64,000 nt of DNA from Cytobacillus firmus DS1 (GCF_000565285.1 NZ_APVL01000001.1:372001-436000), one strand, 5' to 3'. Counted from the stretch's first letter, positions 9,541-17,449 are shown. Notes: a model not told the origin generated them from the sequence alone. Made by a program: numbers and translations.

Positions 9541-9741
9541 ATTAACTCCTTTCAAATCCATTCAGTTCCTTTTCTATCCTAATTAAGTATAGCGGAAAAT
9601 CAGTAATATTTGTAATGGGATACGTTATTATGGACAAAATGAGGAAGATGCTGAATAAGGTGTATTACTTTTCATTAACTCCGATTCATTTTACAATGAA
9701 TGTATCAGTTTGTTGACAAATAGAAAGACAAGGTGAAATGA

Positions 9742-10587
9742 ATGGATGCAAAAAACCAGCTTCTTTATGATTACATTCAGGAGAATTCAATAAATATCAC
9801 AGATATGTGGCTGTCTTTAAGGGAAAAGCAGAAAGGCTCCATTTATTCTGCAGATGCGGACCCTGCTTATGAAACACTCCTGAGAGAACAAAATGCTTTT
9901 ACCAACCGCACCGTTTCTGCCGCTCTGCTTGATGAGGACACTTTTAACGAAAATATGGAAGAATGGGCCATTACTGTAGCGGAAAGCAGAGTGGATTCTA
10001 ATACGCCCATTTTTCAAGTGCTTGAAGCTTTAAGCAATGTGCGGGAAACTTATTGGCACTTTGTTGAAAAGTTCATAAAATCAAACCAGTCTGAAGTCAC
10101 AGCAGATGATGTATTGAAATGGAGCACGAAGATTAATAAGGCTTTTGATAACCTCATCAATAAATTTTCAGAGAAGTACTATGAACTGACCACCAGACGG
10201 CTTGTTGCCCAGCAAAGTCTGATCAATGAGCTTGGAACTCCGGTCATTCCTATAAAAGACCATACAGCTGTACTGCCGCTTATCGGTAATATTGACACGG
10301 AGCGTGCGCAAATCCTCCTGGAGGAAATTCCGAAAAAATGTGCAAAAGAAAATATTGAGCACTTATTTATTGATTTATCAGGTGTAGCCATTATCGATAC
10401 AATGGTTGCCCATCAAATATTCTCTTTAACGAAAGCTCTAAAGCTATTAGGGGTCAAATCCACCATCTCCGGCATCAGCCCTGAGGTTGCCCAGACTTCC
10501 ATTCAGCTCGGCCTTGATTTCACGGGTATTGAGACATATGGAAAACTAAAACACGCTTTAAAAAGACAGGGTGAAAACTTAAAATAG
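9742..10587 (+). CDS. RsbR-type stressosome co-antagonist (STAS domain)
   Basis: A 281-residue protein with the RsbR architecture: an N-terminal helical sensor domain related to globins (about residues 1-140) and a C-terminal STAS domain (about 160-275). RsbR paralogs form the stressosome with RsbS and RsbT and control SigB activity by phosphorylation. The two regulatory Thr positions of RsbRA appear conserved, in NELGTPVIP and in VAIIDTMVAHQI. No rsbS/rsbT genes are adjacent, so this is a free-standing paralog like RsbRB/RC/RD of B. subtilis. RBS AAGGTGAA precedes the ATG. Confidence 0.9.
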   Translation: MDAKNQLLYDYIQENSINITDMWLSLREKQKGSIYSADADPAYETLLREQNAFTNRTVSAALLDEDTFNENMEEWAITVAESRVDSNTPIFQVLEALSNVRETYWHFVEKFIKSNQSEVTADDVLKWSTKINKAFDNLINKFSEKYYELTTRRLVAQQSLINELGTPVIPIKDHTAVLPLIGNIDTERAQILLEEIPKKCAKENIEHLFIDLSGVAIIDTMVAHQIFSLTKALKLLGVKSTISGISPEVAQTSIQLGLDFTGIETYGKLKHALKRQGENLK

Positions 10588-10598
10588 AAAGAAGAACG

Positions 10599-10618
10599 AG
10601 CCGGCTGAACTGCCGGCT
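10599..10618 (+). terminator. Hairpin after rsbR paralog
   Basis: AGCCGGC and GCCGGCT enclose a six-base loop eleven bases after the stop; the following ATTTAT is only weakly T-rich. Confidence 0.5.
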
Positions 10619-10621
10619 ATT

Positions 10622-10773
10622 TATCGCAGTCTAACGGGCAGTAAGACCCCCACTTCAAGACTCAGAGGAATCAAAGGAGGATAAGCGGGGGTCAAACTGC
10701 CCGTAAAGGCCCGATTGGTTCAACTAACAATCAGTGGGGATAAGGAACATCCCCACTGATTGAAGTTTCACTT
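10622..10773 (+). repeat. Family-3 structured repeat, copy A
   Basis: About 150 bases with two strong stem-loops: ACGGGCAGT-AA-GACCCCC (10633-10650) pairs with GGGGGTC-AA-ACTGCCCGT (10687-10704), and AATCAGTGGGGA (10729-10740) pairs with TCCCCACTGATT (10750-10761). The matching inverted copy is at 30756-30902; both ends and the segment CCCGATTGGTTCAACTAAC are nearly identical, while the apical parts of the hairpins differ with pairing kept. It fills most of the gap between the rsbR paralog and the hutH leader. Confidence 0.8.
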
Positions 10774-10847
10774 TATATGGAAATAAAATACGCTTTACTG
10801 TGTTACCATTCTAACAATCTAATTTGTTAAAAAATGGTAATTAATCA

Positions 10848-10875
10848 TTGACATACCATTGATAGGGAACATAAA
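10848..10875 (+). promoter_or_regulatory. Probable sigma-A promoter of hutH leader
   Basis: TTGACA at 10848-10853, 16 bases, then CATAAA at 10870-10875. It would start transcription roughly 200 bases before hutH, giving an untranslated leader. Confidence 0.55.
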
Positions 10876-10905
10876 ATTAATTATATTCAGAAAATATAAC
10901 ACAAG

Positions 10906-11004
10906 TAGGCTGTGATAAAGATGAGACAACTGACAATAGATACTGCAAATAATCTTCTAAAAAAGGCTGTATTTCAAACCTGTGTTTGAGATACAGCCTT
11001 TTCT
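10906..11004 (+). promoter_or_regulatory. hutH leader with intrinsic terminator (attenuator candidate)
   Basis: AAAGGCTGTAT (10962-10972) pairs with ATACAGCCTTT (10991-11001) and runs into TTCTTT, a strong terminator lying upstream of hutH rather than after it. TAGGCTGT at 10906-10913 is complementary to the terminator's 3' arm and could form a competing structure. B. subtilis hut is controlled by HutP-mediated antitermination at a comparable leader terminator; several NAG triplets occur in this leader, but no hutP gene is present here. Confidence 0.6.
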
Positions 11005-11087
11005 TTATCTCGCTAACGTACCGGGGAGGATATAAAATGGAAAAATTGACAGAATCGATGATGACTTTAACTCACAGGGAGGAGAAC

Positions 11088-12584
11088 ATGGTGGTTACTT
11101 TAAATGGGAATACCCTTACTTTGTCTGAAGTCAAACGAGTTCTTTTTGAAGGGGTGAAGGCGGCAGCATCAGTGGAAAGCATGCTCCGTGTAAAAAACAG
11201 TCATGAAGCAGTAAAGAGAATTGTAAGTGAAGAAAAAGTCATATACGGAATAAACACTGGCTTTGGGAAATTCAGCGATGTAAGAATTGATCAGGGAGAT
11301 GTCGAGGATCTTCAGTTGAATTTAATCCGTTCGCATGCCTGCGGAGTTGGGGAACCGTTCCCTGAGTCTGTCTCAAGAGCTATGCTTCTCTTAAGAGCAA
11401 ATGCCTTGTTAAAAGGATTCTCTGGCGTTCGTCCGGTTGTGATCGAAACTCTTTTAGCGCTTGTGAATAAAAGAATCCATCCTGTTATCCCGCAGCAGGG
11501 CTCTCTTGGAGCAAGCGGGGACTTGGCGCCTCTATCCCACCTGGCATTAGTATTAATGGGAGAAGGCGAAGTGTTTTTTAAGGGGGAAAGAAAGCCTGCC
11601 CTTGAAGTGCTTGTTCAGGAAGGAATAGAACCTGTAACATTACAGGCGAAGGAAGGGCTTGCCCTCATTAACGGCACACAGGCGATGACGGCAATGGGAG
11701 TCATTGGATATCTTGAAGCGGAAAAAATCGCTTATCAGAGTGAGCTGATCGCAGCACTTACAATGGAAGGTTTAAACGGCATAATAGATGCGTTTGATGA
11801 GAACATCCATCAGGCAAGAGGATATAAGCAGCAGGTGGATACAGCCAGAAGAATAAGGGAGTACCTGTCAGGCAGCAGCCTGATCACAAAACAGGGGGAA
11901 ATCCGGGTACAGGACGCCTATTCCATCCGCTGTATTCCGCAGGTGCATGGAGCATCCTGGCAGGCTCTTGACTATGTAAAGGAAAAGCTTGAAATCGAAA
12001 TGAATGCAGCCACAGATAACCCGCTTATTTTTGAAAATGGGGAAAGTGTCATTTCCGGCGGAAACTTTCATGGACAGCCGATCGCACTTGCAATGGATTT
12101 TATGAAAATCGCGGCTGCAGAGTTGGCCAATATTTCAGAGCGCCGTATTGAAAGGCTTGTTAACCCGCAGCTGAGTGACTTGCCGCCATTTTTAAGCCCG
12201 GAGCCTGGACTTCAGTCTGGTGCGATGATTCTCCAATATGTCGCAGCATCCCTTGTTTCTGAAAATAAGACACTCGCCCATCCTGCAAGTGTGGATTCGA
12301 TCCCTTCATCAGGGAACCAGGAAGACCATGTGAGCATGGGAACAATCGGATCAAGACATGCTTACCAGATCATCCAGAATGTTAATAAAGTGCTTGCAAT
12401 TGAACTGATTTGCGCGCTTCAGGCAGCAGAATTCCGCGGTTCTGATAAAATGGCTGACAAAACAAAACGCTTTTACGAAGAAGCTAGAAAAGTGGTGCCT
12501 TCCATCACGAAAGACCGCGTATTTTCAAAGGATATTGAAGCATGCGCAGCCTGGCTGAAAGAGATTGAAATTGACGTAATATAA
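11088..12584 (+). CDS. hutH: Histidine ammonia-lyase
   Basis: HutH deaminates L-histidine to trans-urocanate, the first step of histidine use. The 498-residue protein carries the [10 protein letters not shown] motif near residue 141; its Ala-Ser-Gly cyclises to the MIO electrophile. NTGFG near residue 60 and the C-terminal [12 protein letters not shown] are further family signatures. Two in-frame starts have strong ribosome binding sites: ATG 11037 (after GGGGAGGA) and ATG 11088 (after AGGGAGGAG). I choose 11088 because [10 protein letters not shown] aligns with the usual HutH start; the longer form adds 17 residues. The rest of the hut pathway is not adjacent. Confidence 0.94.
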   Translation: MVVTLNGNTLTLSEVKRVLFEGVKAAASVESMLRVKNSHEAVKRIVSEEKVIYGINTGFGKFSDVRIDQGDVEDLQLNLIRSHACGVGEPFPESVSRAMLLLRANALLKGFSGVRPVVIETLLALVNKRIHPVIPQQGSLGASGDLAPLSHLALVLMGEGEVFFKGERKPALEVLVQEGIEPVTLQAKEGLALINGTQAMTAMGVIGYLEAEKIAYQSELIAALTMEGLNGIIDAFDENIHQARGYKQQVDTARRIREYLSGSSLITKQGEIRVQDAYSIRCIPQVHGASWQALDYVKEKLEIEMNAATDNPLIFENGESVISGGNFHGQPIALAMDFMKIAAAELANISERRIERLVNPQLSDLPPFLSPEPGLQSGAMILQYVAASLVSENKTLAHPASVDSIPSSGNQEDHVSMGTIGSRHAYQIIQNVNKVLAIELICALQAAEFRGSDKMADKTKRFYEEARKVVPSITKDRVFSKDIEACAAWLKEIEIDVI

Positions 12585-12589
12585 AACAG

Positions 12590-12624
12590 AGGGGTCTGAA
12601 TGTTATTCAGGCCCCTGACTTTTT
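12590..12624 (+). terminator. Terminator between hutH and the small minus-strand gene
   Basis: AGGGGTCTGAA pairs with TTCAGGCCCCT, followed by TTTTT. It can serve both convergent genes. Confidence 0.8.
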
Positions 12625-12811
12625 AATCTTTGGCTCTTTCCTCAAGTTCCTTAGCTTCATCTTCTTCAAAGCGGTTTTTAAACGCTTCCTGCGTCACAAT
12701 AAACTCTTCATCTTCCTGTGCCTCTGTTGTATGGCGCTCAACCATTGTGTGTTCAGGAAATTCCCCTGGGTGATGCTTTTTTTTATGGTTAAAATGGACT
12801 CCGCGTGACAT
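12623..12811 (-). CDS. Small hydrophilic protein of unknown function
   Basis: A 62-residue, highly charged protein with no membrane segment: a His/Lys-rich N-terminus (MSRGVHFNHKKKHHPGEF) and an acidic C-terminal half rich in Glu. The ATG at 12811 follows AAAGGAGCC at good distance; the frame continues upstream but without a better start. Composition resembles small spore or stress proteins of Bacillus, but I do not recognise the family. It is divergent from the peroxiredoxin gene. Confidence 0.6.
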   Translation of the reverse strand: MSRGVHFNHKKKHHPGEFPEHTMVERHTTEAQEDEEFIVTQEAFKNRFEEDEAKELEERAKD

Positions 12812-12972
12812 AATCAGGCTCCTTTCATTATTGAATTTGCATTCTTCCACTATTTTTCCCTCTGGCACAAGGACTATGTACGGCTGCTTCAATCAATATT
12901 TTCCGTTCAATTTTGCTCTTGTTCGCATAAGTATATAGAGCAAAGACGAAAGAGAAGAGGAGGGGGACAGCC

Positions 12973-13560
12973 GTGAATGATCCGAATGCTTCCGTGTTCT
13001 GTGCGGGACGGGGAGACCGTGCGCCTGTTTTTATTGCAGATGCTGTCATTGATCATCAAATAAAAAAAGTCAATCTGGAGAACTATATTGGAAAATGGGT
13101 GCTGCTGTTTTTTTATCCGAGTGATTTTACATTTGTCTGACCGACAGAATTAGCGGCGGTCGCCGCTGTAAACCCTTATTTACAAGCCTTAAACTGCGAA
13201 GTCATGTCCATCAGTACGGACAGTGTATATGCACATAAAGTATTCAAGGAAACATCTCCGTCATTAAAAAACGTGAATTATCCAATGGTCAGCGACAGAA
13301 CACATCAAATAAGCAGAGCTTATAGGGTATTGGATGAAAAGTCAGGAGCGGCCATCAGGGCATCCGTTTTTATCGACCCCAATGGCATTATCGCAGCGAA
13401 GCTCATTTACCCTGGAGAAGTCGGGAGAAATCTGCATGAACATGTCAGAATTATGCAGGGAATTCAATATGCACAGCAGACAGGGAAGGGTGTGCCGGCA
13501 AACTGGCAGCCCGGCCAGCAAGGGATTAACAAGGATCCGAACTTTATAGGGAAAATCTAA
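12973..13560 (+). CDS. Peroxiredoxin (AhpC/Prx1 type) with in-frame UGA at the peroxidatic position: candidate selenoprotein
   Basis: Reading through a single TGA at 13138-13140 gives a 195-residue peroxiredoxin. Residues 18-60 carry the Prx core: [11 protein letters not shown], then [12 protein letters not shown], the UGA as residue 56, then PTELAAV. In the family this position is always the peroxidatic Cys (VCPTE), so UGA replaces exactly the catalytic codon, and the frame is intact for 55 codons before and 139 after it. A hairpin with a GGUC loop follows at 13152-13167. The usual C-terminal resolving Cys (VCPANW) is absent: the protein reads GVPANWQPG; remaining Cys are residue 10 and about residue 75. 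The start is GTG after GAGGAGGGGG. The alternative is a pseudogene with a nonsense mutation, in which case the downstream ATG at 13204 yields only a non-catalytic fragment. Confidence 0.8.
13144..13169 (+). promoter_or_regulatory. Putative bacterial SECIS element
   Basis: AGCGGC (13152-13157) and GCCGCT (13162-13167) form a perfect six-pair stem capped by GGTC. Seventeen bases separate the UGA from the loop, within the 16-37 range typical of bacterial SECIS elements, and the loop resembles the GGUCU of the E. coli fdhF element. Unpaired Us lie at the stem base. The codons used for Ala-Ala-Val-Ala-Ala here are all G/C-rich, unlike the surrounding gene, consistent with selection for structure. 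Confidence 0.65.
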
Positions 13561-13663
13561 AGGGAGGAGGCGCAAGCTTTCTCTTCTATATACATAATTA
13601 CTTTAATAAGCACCGCTGAAAATATATAATAATAAGTACAAATGAAGTGGAGGGGGAGCTTGA

Positions 13664-14038
13664 GTGGACTTTTTTTCTATACTTTCTGAAGATCGGATAA
13701 AAAAAGCTTATAGGGACGGCGAGTTTGATAATCTGCCGGGATATGGGAAACCGCTGCCGCCTGATGACCTGTCTTCCGTACCTGAGAACTTGCGCATGGC
13801 CTATCGCATCATGAAGAATGCCGGATTCACTGATGAAGAAAACCAGGTGAAAAAGGAAATGGTGACGATTGAAGACCTGATGAAGAAATGTGAGGACCAG
13901 GAAGAAAAGAAGGCATTGCAGAAGAAATTAAACGAAAAGCTGCTCCGCTATAACAGCATGATGTCCAAAAGAAGACAGAACACCAACTCATCCCTTTTCA
14001 AAAACTACGAAGAGAAAATTAACAATAAATTATTCTAA
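13664..14038 (+). CDS. DUF1992 family protein
   Basis: A 124-residue protein starting at GTG 13664 (after GGAGGGGGA). The segment IKKAYRDGEFDNLPGYGKPLP near the N-terminus is the hallmark of the DUF1992 family (also found in DnaJ homolog subfamily C member 28). The C-terminal half is Lys/Glu-rich and likely forms a coiled coil. Cytoplasmic; function unknown. It follows the peroxiredoxin by about 100 bases and precedes the STAS protein by 30 bases, so the last two may be cotranscribed. Confidence 0.75.
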   Translation: MDFFSILSEDRIKKAYRDGEFDNLPGYGKPLPPDDLSSVPENLRMAYRIMKNAGFTDEENQVKKEMVTIEDLMKKCEDQEEKKALQKKLNEKLLRYNSMMSKRRQNTNSSLFKNYEEKINNKLF

Positions 14039-14068
14039 TGAATTAATGATTGGAATTGAGGAGAACTC

Positions 14069-14530
14069 ATGAATAAAGATGAATATATAAAGATCCTTGA
14101 AAAAAGAGTGGAGGAATATGAGGCAGCCATAGCGGATATGACGGCACCGATTATTCCATCGATCATTCCCCAGACGATTCTGGTGCCCATTACCGGCCTG
14201 CTCATGGCGGATAGACTCGAAAAAATCACAGCCAAAATTTTGAATCATATTAAAGAACATGACATTGAATTTGCCATCATGGATTTTACCGATATAACGG
14301 TCGACCGGATAGAGCAGATGTGCCTTAAAGAGCTGGGGCAGCAAATCCGCAACCTGACTGATTCCATTAACCTCATGGGAGTTAAGCCTTATTTCGTGGG
14401 AATGACCCCGCAGCTTATAAAAGAAATCATTTTATCCGGCATTGAATTAAATGCTGAAACACATGCTAACTTCCAGGCGGCTTTAAAGCACTTAATGAAA
14501 ATAAACAGTCTCGTCTTTCAAAAAGTCTGA
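14069..14530 (+). CDS. STAS-domain protein, RsbS/RsbR-related
   Basis: A 153-residue protein: a short helical, probably coiled N-terminus (about residues 1-25) followed by a single STAS domain (about 35-145, PQTILVPITGLLMADRLEK to GIELNAETHANF). The domain resembles RsbR-type STAS domains rather than anti-sigma antagonists such as SpoIIAA, and it lacks the globin-like sensor of the paralog at 9742. The phosphoacceptor Ser/Thr after the conserved Asp is not clear: the segment reads DFTDITVDRIE. RBS GAGGAG precedes the ATG. It may associate with stressosomes. Confidence 0.75.
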   Translation: MNKDEYIKILEKRVEEYEAAIADMTAPIIPSIIPQTILVPITGLLMADRLEKITAKILNHIKEHDIEFAIMDFTDITVDRIEQMCLKELGQQIRNLTDSINLMGVKPYFVGMTPQLIKEIILSGIELNAETHANFQAALKHLMKINSLVFQKV

Positions 14531-14575
14531 TTTCGTTGAGTTTGCTGCTTTTGGGCAGGTAACCTCAGCTACCCT

Positions 14576-14672
14576 CTGAGTTGATTGGAGTGGAAGGCGC
14601 TTGACTCCTGCGGGAGGCTCGCATTCCTCCCCGCGGAAAGCAGGTGCCTGGAGCGGAAATCAACGGCCTGAA
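14576..14672 (+). repeat. Family-2 dispersed repeat, short copy
   Basis: Contains GACTCCTGCGGGAGGCTCG, CCCGCGGAAAGC and a terminal GGAGCGGAAATCAACGGCC, the ends of a GC-rich repeat also present at 34890-35027. The central GACCCCGCAG module of the longer copy is missing. The two ends are complementary enough to fold into one long hairpin. Confidence 0.7.
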
Positions 14673-14732
14673 TTCATAGATATTAAAACACAATAAATTT
14701 TAGAAAAAGGTACCTTCAAAAAATCTAAATTC

Positions 14733-14773
14733 TAAAAGACTCCTCTCCTGAATAGGATAGGGGTTTTTTATTT
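14733..14773 (+). terminator. Terminator-like hairpin
   Basis: CTCCTCTCCT and AGGATAGGGG enclose a GAAT loop and are followed by TTTTTTA. It may end the STAS transcript. Confidence 0.6.
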
Positions 14774-14779
14774 AAAAGG

Positions 14780-14935
14780 TAAGAAAGTATAAAATTTTGA
14801 ACGTCGATAACTGTCTAGCTCCAGCGCCTACCCCCTCGAGGTCACAAGCCAATCCTCCCAAAAAGGCAAAGAACGCCTTTCCGGGAGGCTCGTCTTGTGC
14901 TTGTCGGGGGTGACCAAGGCGCTTGCGCTTTTCTT
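14780..14935 (+). repeat. Family-1 dispersed repeat
   Basis: Nearly identical over its length to 20711-20869. Order of modules: AAGAAAGTATAAAATTTTGA, CTGTCTAGCTCCAGCGCCTA, CCCCCTCGAGGTCACAAGCC, an AATCCTCCC/GGGAGGCT hairpin containing AAAGGCAAAGAACGCCTTT, TTGTCGGGGGTG, and GGCGCTTGCGCTTTTCT. Confidence 0.8.
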
Positions 14936-15030
14936 ATACAGGCACATTTTCTTTTCGATTGGGGATTTGTCCATGCGAAAACCTCCACTGGCACATATTC
15001 TATATTATCCATGAGAAAGGAGGTAGACAT

Positions 15031-15426
15031 ATGTCGAGAGATTGGAGAAGAAGATTCGAGATTAATGCAGATGAAGTTGAAATCAGAGCCGAAAGAGTTA
15101 TTGTAAAAGAAGATGACAATCGCCGCCGTGATGATGTTGCCGGAGCAGAAGACCGCAACAGAAAGCATCGCCGTGATGACGATGTTGCCGGAGTTGAAGA
15201 CAGACGCAGAAGAGGATGCGGATGTGGCTGGGGATGCGGCTGGGGTTGCCGGAATAATGTTGGCGGAGCAGAAGACGACCGCCGAAAACATCGCCGTGAC
15301 AATGTACGCGGTGCAGGTGACTTATGGTACAACAGAGACTTAGCCGGATCTGGCAGAGGCTGCAGATGCCGACGGGATGACGATGACCGCAGAAGAAGAG
15401 GTTTCTGCGGATGCCGCTGGATCTAA
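15031..15426 (+). CDS. Arg/Asp/Cys-rich repeat protein
   Basis: A 131-residue protein beginning after a strong AAAGGAGG. After a 30-residue charged N-terminus (MSRDWRRRFEINADEVEI) there are three imperfect repeats built on RRDDDVAGVEDRRR, separated by a Gly-Cys-Trp cluster (CGCGWGCGWGC) and ending in CGCRWI. With about ten Cys and alternating Arg/Asp blocks, it looks like a cross-linked or metal-binding structural protein, for example of the spore coat; this is an inference from composition. No homolog is recognised. A terminator follows. Confidence 0.7.
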   Translation: MSRDWRRRFEINADEVEIRAERVIVKEDDNRRRDDVAGAEDRNRKHRRDDDVAGVEDRRRRGCGCGWGCGWGCRNNVGGAEDDRRKHRRDNVRGAGDLWYNRDLAGSGRGCRCRRDDDDRRRRGFCGCRWI

Positions 15427-15439
15427 AAAAATAATGAAA

Positions 15440-15474
15440 ACGAAGGCAGGGGAAGCACCTCTGCCTTTTATATA
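15440..15474 (+). terminator. Terminator after the Arg/Cys-rich gene
   Basis: AAGGCAG...CTGCCTTTT hairpin running into TTTTAT. Confidence 0.75.
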
Positions 15475-15565
15475 TGAAAATTTTCCTAAAGAACTGTTAA
15501 AATCATCCGAAAATATTAATAGAAGGTTTTAGAGATTTTCAGACTACATAGAAGGTGTGGCATGC

Positions 15566-16360
15566 ATGGATAAAACAACGATTATAGGAGTTATATTAGG
15601 GATCATAGCTGTTGGGGTTGGAATGTTTTTTAAAGGGGTTTCCCCTTCTGTTCTGATTAACCCTGCCGCTATTCTGATCATTATTGTGGGTACGGCAGCA
15701 GCAGTGTCAATTGCATTTCCAACAAATGAAATCAAGCGGGTGCCCAAGCTTTTTGGCATTTTATTTAAAGAAGAGAAGCTGATGAACCCTTCTGAAATGA
15801 TTAAGATGTTTTCGGATTGGGCTCAGCTGGCAAGAAAAGAAGGATTGCTTGCCCTGGAAGTCAAGACGAACGAAGTAGAAGATGCTTTTTTAAGAAACGG
15901 CTTATCTCTGGCTGTTGATGGGCAAAGCGCCGATTATATACGGGATGTATTAAGTGAAGAAATCGAAGCGATGGAAGAAAGGCACCAGGCAGGAGCGCAA
16001 ATTTTCAGCCAGGCAGGCACGTATGCCCCATCCCTTGGAGTATTGGGAGCCGTTATTGGATTGATTGCAGCACTTGGAAATATGGCGGACACTGAAAGCC
16101 TCGGACATGCCATAAGTGCGGCATTCGTAGCGACTTTATTGGGGATATTCACCGGTTATGTATTCTGGCATCCATTTGCCAATAAGCTAAAGAGAAAATC
16201 CAAGCAGGAAGCGAAAATTAAAAGCATGATGATCGAAGGGATTCTTTCTATTTTAGAAGGAGAGGCACCACGGGTGATCGAGCAAAAGCTTGCTTCCTAT
16301 CTCCCTGCAGGAGAACGCCGTAAATTCCTTGAAGAAAGCAGCGTGGCAAAGGATGAGTAG
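15566..16360 (+). CDS. motA: Flagellar motor stator protein MotA
   Basis: A 264-residue membrane protein that with MotB forms the proton-driven stator of the flagellar motor. Four membrane helices are visible (about residues 5-22, 30-48, 148-168, 180-200), with the large cytoplasmic loop between helices 2 and 3 that contacts FliG. The start MDKTTIIGVILG matches B. subtilis MotA; the ATG at 15566 is eight bases after GAAGGTG. It overlaps motB by eight bases. Confidence 0.95.
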   Translation: MDKTTIIGVILGIIAVGVGMFFKGVSPSVLINPAAILIIIVGTAAAVSIAFPTNEIKRVPKLFGILFKEEKLMNPSEMIKMFSDWAQLARKEGLLALEVKTNEVEDAFLRNGLSLAVDGQSADYIRDVLSEEIEAMEERHQAGAQIFSQAGTYAPSLGVLGAVIGLIAALGNMADTESLGHAISAAFVATLLGIFTGYVFWHPFANKLKRKSKQEAKIKSMMIEGILSILEGEAPRVIEQKLASYLPAGERRKFLEESSVAKDE

Positions 16361-17150
16361 GCGGAAAAAGAAGCAGCATCATGAAGAGCATGTAGACGAA
16401 TCCTGGCTTTTGCCGTATGCTGATTTATTAACTCTGCTTCTTGCCCTGTTCATTGTCCTCTTCGCCATGAGTTCAGTAGATGCCCAAAAATTTCAGAAGC
16501 TGTCAAAGGCATTCAATGATGTCTTTTCAGGGGGAACGGGCGTCTTTGAATTTCCAAGTCCACTGCCGGAAGGACAAATGCAATCTACTGATGCAGTGTC
16601 GGAAAAGCCAAGCAAGGATCTCGAGGAAATGGCAGCGCTGGATAAGTTGGAAAAAGAAAAATTGAAGCAGGCTGCCGATCAGGAAGAACTGGCACAGCTG
16701 CAGCAAAGAGTCAATGCCTTTATAGAAAAGCAAAACCTGGCGGATAAACTGGAAACCTCATTAACCACGGAGGGACTGCTTGTGTCCATCAGAGACAATG
16801 TTCTGTTCAGCTCAGGAAGTGCAGAGGTCCGTGAGCAGGATTTAAAAGTGGCTGGTGAAATCGCCGGGCTTCTTATCATGGACCCGCCAAGAAATATCAT
16901 TATCAGCGGGCATACAGACAATGTCCCAATCCGAAATTCGAACTTCGAGTCCAACTGGGAGCTCAGTGTAATGCGGGCGGTCAACTTTATGAAAATCATC
17001 CTGAAGAATGACCAGCTGGACCCGAAATGGTTCAGTGCCAAAGGCTTTGGGGAATTCCAGCCGGTTGCCGGAAATGATACGAAAGAAGGCAGAGCGAAGA
17101 ACAGGCGGGTAGAAATTTTAATATTGCCAAGAACGGGGAATCAGCCTTAG
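16353..17150 (+). CDS. motB: Flagellar motor stator protein MotB
   Basis: A 265-residue protein with one N-terminal membrane helix and a C-terminal OmpA-like peptidoglycan-binding domain (about residues 140-260, including SGHTDNVPIRNSNF). The proton-carrying Asp is residue 24, in LLPYADLLTLLLALF. The ATG at 16353 overlaps the end of motA, which fits translational coupling; the ribosome binding site is weak (AAAGG directly before it). The proton-type residues suggest MotAB rather than sodium-type MotPS. Confidence 0.95.
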   Translation: MSRRKKKQHHEEHVDESWLLPYADLLTLLLALFIVLFAMSSVDAQKFQKLSKAFNDVFSGGTGVFEFPSPLPEGQMQSTDAVSEKPSKDLEEMAALDKLEKEKLKQAADQEELAQLQQRVNAFIEKQNLADKLETSLTTEGLLVSIRDNVLFSSGSAEVREQDLKVAGEIAGLLIMDPPRNIIISGHTDNVPIRNSNFESNWELSVMRAVNFMKIILKNDQLDPKWFSAKGFGEFQPVAGNDTKEGRAKNRRVEILILPRTGNQP

Positions 17151-17169
17151 GAGGCTGGTTTCTTTTTTA
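17143..17169 (+). terminator. Terminator of motAB
   Basis: CAGCC and GGCTG flank the stop codon region and are followed by TTTCTTTTTT. Confidence 0.65.
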
Positions 17170-17172
17170 TAT

Positions 17173-17202
17173 AAAAATAAAAAAAGGCTGTTAGCCAGCC
17201 GC
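17173..17202 (-). terminator. Terminator of the 38-residue gene
   Basis: On the minus strand GGCTGGCTAACAGCC is followed by seven Ts. Confidence 0.65.
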
Positions 17203-17212
17203 TTTACCAGAA

Positions 17213-17329
17213 TTATTCATTTGCTTCCTGTTCAGTGCCGTCCGGTTTGCATAAACGATCGACCATTACACCAAATAGGAAAACACAAGCAATTGGAATG
17301 GAAAAATTCAAAATATGAACAATGGTCAT
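17213..17329 (-). CDS. 38-residue single-span membrane protein
   Basis: A short gene between motB and the MFS gene, on the minus strand. It starts with ATG after a clear TTGGGAGG, and encodes a hydrophobic helix (residues 3-22, VHILNFSIPIACVFLFGVMV) followed by a charged tail ending QEANE. It has its own terminator. The combination of start signal, composition and terminator supports a real small membrane protein; I do not recognise the family. Confidence 0.6.
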   Translation of the reverse strand: MTIVHILNFSIPIACVFLFGVMVDRLCKPDGTEQEANE

Positions 17330-17425
17330 CTGCGAACCTCCCAAAATAGATTAATTACATTATATGCCAGCGTTCATAAAAAAGACAAATAATCAGAAAA
17401 TACACAAATTAAGGTTGACAAAGAA

Positions 17426-17449
17426 AAAGAGCCGCAAAGGGCTCTTATA
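17426..17449 (-). terminator. Terminator of the MFS gene at 17445
   Basis: AAGAGCC-CTTTGC-GGCTCTT with following Ts on the minus strand, overlapping the stop codon. Confidence 0.75.

Noticed and set aside
15000..15332. Ser/Pro-rich minus-strand frames
   Set aside because: They are shadows of the Arg/Asp repeat gene, which has the strong ribosome binding site.
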